Assembly: GCF_051106095.1 (NCBI RefSeq)
Contig: NC_135783.1
Span: 190,017,447-190,081,446, forward strand
Direction: 5' to 3'
Origin: Pogona vitticeps
Taxonomy: Eukaryota; Chordata; Lepidosauria; Squamata; Agamidae
DNA length: 64,000 bases
The translations under genes and the position numbers were made by a program. Under the pieces are notes generated by a model that saw nothing but the letters and a program-made list of their open reading frames with translations, made no database searches and had not been told where the DNA came from. Below, in pieces: positions 54,487-64,000 of the stretch; position 1 is the stretch's first letter; every line of letters starts with the position of its first letter.

Positions 54487-56170
54487 GCTGCCGGCTTGCT
54501 CACGTGGAGGAGGACCCGGGTGCTGCTCGCCAGGGGAGGACAAAGCATCCCTTGGCGGAACAGGACCCCCCCGGGAAAGCCTGGGGGAGCAGAGGGGGGC
54601 CGAGAAGAAGGGGGTGGGCACCGAGAAAGAGAGAGGGGAGGCTTTCGACCAGTTTCTCCAATGGAGAGACTGGACCGAATTAGACGATCAGGGTGCAAAA
54701 TGTTCGGGAGGATCTGGGCCAAGGGAAGGCACCTATGACTCCCCCTTCCAAGCGTGATCGCCTCTTCGAACGGTCGAGCAGGATCGGTGCTGGCAAACCT
54801 CCTAAAACTGGGAAGGCAAAAAAAGGGGAAAAAAAAAAGGAGTGTGGGGGGGGGGCACAGGGACCGAAAAGACGCGGGCTGTGGCTGGCTGGCTTCGGGG
54901 GCTGCCGCCCCTACTGGCAAGATAAGGGGCAAGCGCCTCCGCTGGGCTTCCTTCTCTTCCCCCCCTGCACTCGCCCTTCCAAAGACCCGAGCTCGGCCTT
55001 CCTTTCTTATTCTTATAATAATTATTATTTTACAACGACCAACGTGCGTTCCTCCTCGGCTTCCCCTTGCACCCCTTCGTTCGTGGCCCCCACTTTTTTT
55101 TTTGTACAGAACTACACAGCACCACTCCACCCGCACTCAACGATGCCCCGCCGTCTAAACCAAGCATGTGCTGCGCTCGCCTTTTATACCCAGTCGGACG
55201 GATCCATTCGGTCCGCTCGGCAAGGGGAGGCGGAAAGTCGAACGGGAGACGCGGCGCCGGCGGGAATCCCAAGACCCCGCAGCAAGCCCTATCGGCTGGT
55301 GCCGCAATGTCCCGGGGCTACTCCCAGTCGCTTCGGCGCTTTTCGACCCGCAGCAGCGGAATACAAGGTGAAGAGGGTTGTCCCCCCCTCCAGAACAATG
55401 GGACCGTCCATGGAACGCGGAGACACCGGAATGGAACGGAATGTGGCAAAGTGCCCCGTGAGAAGCGCTGATTGGCTGACAGCGGCTCTTTTGTCCTCTG
55501 ACCTAGAATATTTACTCTCGCTCGCCGCTTCCCCCTCCCGCCCGCCCTGTTTCCTTTTCTGCTTTGACTCGCCTGGGGAGGCAGCTCGTGCGTGTGTCTC
55601 GCCGGAGGACAATACTGCCGACTCATCATCATTATCATCATCATCCGGGAAGAGTCACAGCAGGGCGGTCTGCGGCGTTGAAGGCGCGGAGGGTTCCCTG
55701 ATGGCTCCTTCTCTCTTTTTCTCCCCCCACCCATCCACCCACCCAGGGGTCGGGACGAAGGCGATTCTCTCGTCCCTATTCTGCCGAAGAAGGGTGCCCC
55801 CGAAAACACCTCCCTAAGAAAGGCCCGCCGGGATTTTTAGCGCTTCGATTGCAAAGAGTTGGCTTGGATAACGCTCTGGATGGAGGTGGTCTGGAAGCAG
55901 ACTACGGAGGCAAGAAAAAGTGCGTTGCTGTGATCTAAGAGAGGGGAAATCAATCGCTGAGCACTTCGGCTTCCGATGGCCATAAAAATCATTGTTGCCA
56001 TTTTCCATGCATTCAGTCTTTTGCCCTTCTGGCTTCCCCTAATATTTATCCTAGGAACCCTTCTGGGTTTTTTCCCCTAATATTCCAAAGCCAAACTATC
56101 TGCTGCGCAGTGGGGTGGGGAACGAAGCCATGAACTCCTGATACTGTACTGGGAAACTCGATCTTATTTA

Positions 56171-56330
56171 GTAGTAGTAGTAGTCGCCATCATCTTAGAA
56201 CTGCACATCTGGTAGGGATCCTCGAGAGATCATGGAGTCCAGCCCCTGTCAAGGAGGCCCAGTTGGGGGGAATCGAACTCCCAACCCTGGCTCCACAGCC
56301 AGATGCCTGAACCCCTGGACTATCTAGCAG
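56171..56330 (-). mobile_element. Sauria-type tRNA SINE, minus strand
   Basis: GTAGTAGTAGTAG tail, CATCTTAGAACTGCACATCT, GGAGTCCAGCCCCTGTC, GGGAATCGAACTCCCAACC (box B reversed) and CCCCTGGACTATCTAG. Confidence 0.88.
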
Positions 56331-56720
56331 TTTACTTGCAGTCTAATGAAGAGCCGTGAGCGGCACCCCCATTTGGGAGGTAAGGAGATCCAGTCCTCCT
56401 AGAGACCAAAATGTACAAAGCCAGATTGCCATTCCCAAGCTCGGGCTGAGCCGTCAGCAGGAACTGAGACGGGACTTAACATAGTAGGTAGGATAGGGAG
56501 GCAACTGCCTTCCGACATGGAAAGAATGGTAGAAACCAGTTGTGACTCTCCAGCCCAGTAGCTTCCTCCACACCCAGGCACCATATCTGCCTGTAGGAGA
56601 GACCAGAAATGACTCTCTCCCACCTGCAAGTATTGTGGTCTGTAATTGGGGAGCCATCAGGGACTTGCTGACTGATTTAAGGTGCAAGAGCAGAACTATT
56701 ATGTGTTGGAAGCACAGTTA

Positions 56721-56733
56721 GATGATGATGATG

Positions 56734-56779
<46 letters not shown>

Positions 56780-56905
56780 CAGACTTTACTATACTTTTAC
56801 TTTACTTTTATTGGACTTATATCCCCCCCCCCGACAAAGTCTACTTGGGGCAGCTTACATGAATAAGTCAGAAAGTTCGAAGCCAACCAGTAAACCAAAT
56901 CCTAC
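56721..56905 (-). repeat. LINE 3' end with (ATG/ATA)n tail, minus strand
   Basis: GATGATGATG and about 14 ATA units run into CTTTTATTGGACTTATATCC and CAAAGTCTACTTGGGGCAGC, a LINE 3' UTR. Confidence 0.8.
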
Positions 56906-57149
56906 CTTACCCACATGCTGCTTTTAAGGAAGCACTGGCCTTTGGTTTTTTAACTGGGGGTTCAGTTGCGCTTCTTTCTCTGAAGAAGCCTTTCAGTAGA
57001 GCTGGGAAACCTTTGTGTTTTTGGGAGAACTTCCTCTATTGCTCTTCCCCAGCTGAGCATACTGAATAAGGCTGATAGAAGTTCTGGAGGGCCACATGGT
57101 TCCTGCTCCCATTGCCTTTCAGGTTCCGAAAATGGAAGTGCCTTGAGAC

Positions 57150-57245
57150 TTCCCCTCAAACCAGATGCCTTCCAGGTCTGCCTGAGTGCATCTCCCATCA
57201 TCCAAAGCAGCCACACTGGCTGGGGAGAGTGGAAGCTGTAGACAG
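57150..57245. mobile_element. Degenerate palindromic MITE
   Basis: CCAGATGCCTTCCAGGTCTG, TCTCCCATCATCC and the mirrored TGGGGAGAGTGGAAGCTGTA are the arms of the foldback family seen at 12695. Confidence 0.4.
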
Positions 57246-57278
57246 AGATGTCTGGAAGATGCTGGGATTGGGAAAGGC

Positions 57279-57690
57279 TTTATTTATTTATTTAATTTTA
57301 TTTATTTATTTATTTTTACCCCATCCCTCTAGACAATGTCTACTCGGGGTGGCTTACATAGATAAAAACACATCAATATAACATGTATAAAATCATTTAA
57401 AAAATACAAAAACAACTTAATTGACTGGAGGGAAGGCCTACTTGAATAGCCAAGTTTTTAACTGGCTTTTGAAGACACCCAGCGAGGGGGCCAGTCAGGT
57501 TGTGAGAGTGTTCCACAGCTGAGGGGCCACCGCCAAGAAGGCCCGGTTTCTTGTTTTTTCCTTCCGGGCCTCCCTTGGCGTCAGGCCCCTCAGCCGTTCC
57601 TGCTGGCTATATCGGGTGATCCGGGTAGATCTGGGTGGGAGAAGACGGTCTGCCAAATACTGAGGTCAGCAAAGGTCTGGTCTAGATGGC
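57279..57690 (-). mobile_element. L2/CR1-type LINE, 3' end of ORF2 and 3' UTR
   Basis: On the minus strand a frame reads FLAVAPQLWNTLTT then LAPSLGVFKSQLKTWLFK, the conserved end of L2/CR1 ORF2. It is followed by GTAAGCCACCCCGAGTAGAC, GGGATGGGGTAAAAATAAAT and a TTTA tail. Stops interrupt the frame and the copy is 5'-truncated. Confidence 0.85.
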
Positions 57691-58989
57691 CAGCAAAGCT
57701 TTCTTTTGATGAGGTCTGCATGCCTTTTTGATTGGAGAGGGCAGCTAGCTTCCTTCAGAGAACGGCAGTCCCTTGGAGAGAAGGACTTGACAGTTCATCA
57801 GGTTTAGGGTTGCTTTCATGCTAGTTTCGTTTAGCATAAATGCCATTGACTCAGTTACCGCTTCCTAGGAATCCAGCAAATAGTGCTCTGAAAAGATCAT
57901 ATTCCAATTCATTTCAGTGTTTCCAAGCTGGGTGTGTGTGTGTAAGTAAACTGTGCACCTTACATCACAATTGTAGTCCCTTCGGGTGTCCCCTGATGTA
58001 ACGCCCATTGTTGCCATGAGGACAAAGAGGAGCCCTGCTGAATTGGGAAGAACTGCTGTAGTGAAAAGGAAGTTGGAGAGAGGTTGAACCATTTCTGCCC
58101 ATTTGTGGACACCGCATAGCTAGGAGGAAGCCCCACTGTACTCAAAGGCCTCTGGGTTGACAGGTCTAGAATTACACAAGGCAGACTCCTAATTCTGTGA
58201 TGGGTGTTTTGGATGAAATTACAATTGACTCAAAAAAATAGATAAACACCCAACCCCCAAAACTTTTTAGGGGCTCCTTGGACTCAGTCTTGCGCCTTCA
58301 GGCCTAGGTCTAGCTGTCCCTAGAGGTGCTTTTGCCCGTAGAAGAGTGGTGCTCAAATTATGGAGGCTAAGAAAACCCACAAGCTGCCATCTGCTGAACC
58401 TGTACCACACTTTGTCTACTGAACATAAACACATTTCCTGTTGCTGGTTCAAGCAAGATTGGAGTTGTTGACTCTGTGGGATTTACCTCCATGTTGGCTT
58501 GCCATTCAGCAGTCTAGTCATTGTGTCTACTGTCTAGTTGAGACTAGTGATAAGTACTCGGATCACAGAAGATACAGGGGGCAGCACCCCCCCTTGTTGT
58601 TTAAGCAATGGCATTGGTGGCATTCATCACTACCAGAGAAAGGAGACCCAGTCATTGTTGTATGTGCCTTAGTTACAGAAAGGCTGGATCACTGCCCTGT
58701 GCTATTGGTGGGTTTCTCTTGTCCTCAACATCAGCTGCCCATGAGTGGCCAGCCAATGACTCCCTTGAACACTGGGCTTTTCAGTTCCGAATAGGTACCC
58801 AAGACCACTTTCTGTCCAATTCCCCTTTCTCCCTCCTGCCCTCTTAGGCACCTGGCTAGCTATCTTTATTGGCTAAAGAACCTCTTCTCTCACATCTAGT
58901 GGCTAGGGCACCCCCATTGTGCAGAGCATAGGGACACTGAGCTCATGTACTCAAGACAGCATTATATAGTTGTCTACTTTCACATTTGA
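57691..58989. other. Intergenic, no gene recognised
   Basis: Short frames only; no repeat recognised. Confidence 0.4.
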
Positions 58990-59222
58990 GTTCAGCTGGC
59001 TGAATAGCACAGTGATTTACGTAAGTATCTAGCTGCAGAACTGAAGTTGGGAGTTCAATTCCCCATTGTTCCATCCTGTGTAACCATGGGTGAGCTGCGC
59101 AATCCCAAAGTACCCCCAAAAGAAGGGAAGAGTAAACCACTTCTGAATATTGTCTACCTAGAAGACCCTGGAAAGGGTCACAATAAGTTGGAATCAACTT
59201 CACAGCACACAGTTATCATAAT
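58990..59222 (+). mobile_element. tRNA SINE with Bov-B-type tail, full length
   Basis: AGCTGGCTGAATAGCACAGTG (box A region), GGGAGTTCAATTCCCC (box B), AGAGTAAACCACTTCTGAAT, GGTCACAATAAGTTGGAATC and CTTCACAGCACACAG. Confidence 0.82.
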
Positions 59223-59600
59223 GGGCGAAGACCCCTTGAGTATGTTAAAGGTGCCATCTGATAGTGATCTTCCTCTGCCCCACTGACCCTGTCGTCTTGC
59301 TTTCTACCATCAAAATGGCTTCAGACAACCTAGCAGACTCTCCAAAAACCTGTAAAGGGCAGTCACTATAGGAAAAGGGAGGAGGGGCACAAAGTCCGGT
59401 CTAAAAACGTTCAAGAATAGCAGGAAGAAAGAACAAACAAAAAAGCAAGATTTGAAGTGGGAGGCCAGATAAAATCAACACGGAGGAGCCAGTGAGCCAC
59501 AAGAGAGAGTAGGGGCTTTTATCAGAATGGCTCATCAGATGAATCTAGAAGCTGTGCTTTCTTATTTTTTGATCATGAATCCTATTGCCCTTCCTCTCCT

Positions 59601-59629
59601 GAGTTTCAGATCACACTGATCTGAAACTC
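59601..59629. repeat. Perfect 13-bp-arm hairpin
   Basis: GAGTTTCAGATCA and TGATCTGAAACTC flank the loop CAC. No T run follows it and there is no mobile-element context. Confidence 0.9.
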
Positions 59630-63043
<3,414 letters not shown>

Positions 63044-63370
63044 AGGGGGCAGGGTGAGGGTCCTGCCACTCCTGGGGATGGTGCCAGATCGGAGCTGCTT
63101 CAAGAGGGAGAGACGGCACGAACAGAACAACAGAAATGTATACGTAGTTGCCAAAAAGAGGTTTCTGGGATGTTGACCAATGGGGAGGAAGTGGGCAAAT
63201 TGCTTCAAGGAAAAAGTAAAGAAAACAATTCCAGTGTAAGTTCCTCCAGAATTATGGGACTTGCTTCCAAACATATGTATTTACAATTGGGGTGCCAATG
63301 AGATCTTTAAAACCCTCTTTCCTGCATCAGTTGTCATTTTGTTTACGGTTGTACTTCTCATTTGTTTGAA

Positions 63371-63515
63371 TCATCATCATCTTAGAACTGCAGAGCTGGA
63401 AGGGATCTTATGGATCATGGAGTCCAGCTCCTGTCAAAGAGGTGTTGGGGGGGGGGGGATCGAACTCCCAACCTCTGACTCCACAGCCAGATGCCTAAAT
63501 TACTGAGCTATTCAG
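63371..63515 (-). mobile_element. Sauria-type tRNA SINE, minus strand
   Basis: TCATCATCATCTTAGAACTG, AGAGCTGGAAGGGATC, GGAGTCCAGCTCCTGTC, GATCGAACTCCCAACCTCTG (box B reversed) and TACTGAGCTATTCAG. Confidence 0.88.
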
Positions 63516-63799
63516 TACTGTAGTCCTATGCACAATTCAAGAGAAAGAGGGAGAGAGAAGGCCAGTGCACACCCATGCTTAAGGAGAAGGCTGCCAAACA
63601 GGCAGAAGCAGATCATCCTATATTAAGGAAAGGTGTGTCCCAGACCCCCTGCAATACTGCGAGGATTCTCATGTGCAGTATCAGTTTAGGCAGGTTGCTG
63701 TCCGTGTTAGAAGCAGCACAGGGACCCAGCTGTGCACTCTGCTTCTAGCACGGTGTCCCTTTATTTATGCAGTCCGAGGCCATCATGCCCAGGCTGAGA

Positions 63800-64000
63800 A
63801 AGTGTGGAGAAGATCTATGTACAGATCTGTCCTCCATCAGTGCACAGTCAATCTGTGGAACTCACTGCCACTAGGGGTAGTACTGTAAAGATGTCTATTT
63901 TTGTAAACCTCCAGCCTTTGGGAAAGGCAGTAGTGAGGGAGATTTGTCTGCATGGTTTCAAAAAGGGTGAAATAAATTCATGGAGGTTAAGGCCAGTCAT
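63800..64000 (+). repeat. Possible retroelement fragment running off the window
   Basis: CTGTGGAACTCACTGCCACT and GGGTGAAATAAATTCATGG, read as NLWNSLP and KFMEV-like pieces, resemble a dispersed reptile repeat that I cannot classify. Confidence 0.35.

Noticed and set aside
54693-55817. 374-codon plus-strand open frame through the CpG region
   Set aside because: High GC makes stops rare; the translation is low-complexity, has no family motif, and overlaps the NABP1 promoter on the opposite strand.
59601-59629. Transcription terminator hairpin
   Set aside because: Intrinsic terminators are bacterial; no T run follows and the context is vertebrate intergenic DNA.

Overview
The window looks like nuclear DNA from a squamate reptile (lizard or snake). 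The basis is a remnant of a Bov-B (RTE) LINE, tRNA-derived SINEs of Sauria-SINE type, a 5S rRNA-derived SINE, L2/CR1-type LINE tails, several families of palindromic hAT and TA-flanked MITEs, and many long microsatellites. It is a gene-poor vertebrate locus with split genes; there are no operons, phage or CRISPR. I cannot name the species.

Two host genes are supported. (1) NABP1 (SOSS-B2/hSSB2, a single-stranded-DNA-binding OB-fold protein) lies on the minus strand. I assembled six coding exons, 54396-54486, 53675-53813, 46212-46283, 42973-43048, 42511-42580 and 39488-39684. They join in frame with GT-AG introns into a 214-residue protein. A CpG-rich promoter region (about 54340-55840) covers its 5' end. 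(2) A single-exon TSSK6-like testis-specific serine/threonine kinase (62210-63043, plus strand, 277 aa) starts about 7.7 kb from the NABP1 start codon and points away from it.

Layout: 1-39487 is downstream of NABP1 and consists of the probable 3' UTR plus repeat-rich intergenic DNA. It holds MITEs (1583, 5458, 10088, 14460, 20818, 21359, 29929, 33754, 38642), SINEs (6576, 10838, 11333, 23299, 27903), an L2/CR1-like LINE end (18480-19815), a GC-cored DNA element (19830-20712), a deleted Bov-B copy (30800-31655) and long microsatellites. 39488-54486 is NABP1, whose introns carry a further set of SINEs and foldback elements. 54487-62209 is the shared intergenic interval, with the CpG region and LINE/SINE fragments. 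62210-64000 holds the kinase gene and flanking repeats.

The two genes have no obvious joint pathway: NABP1 acts in DNA damage repair with INTS3 and INIP, and TSSK6 in spermatid maturation. No new multi-gene system is visible. The most unusual items are structural: a 70-base near-perfect hairpin (24311-24380), hAT MITEs inserted at TCTAGA sites, an inverted SINE pair and nested hairpin MITE inside NABP1 intron 2, microsatellite growth through a LINE reverse-transcriptase motif, and the NABP1-TSSK6 neighbourhood itself. All homology calls are from reading by eye; no search was run.
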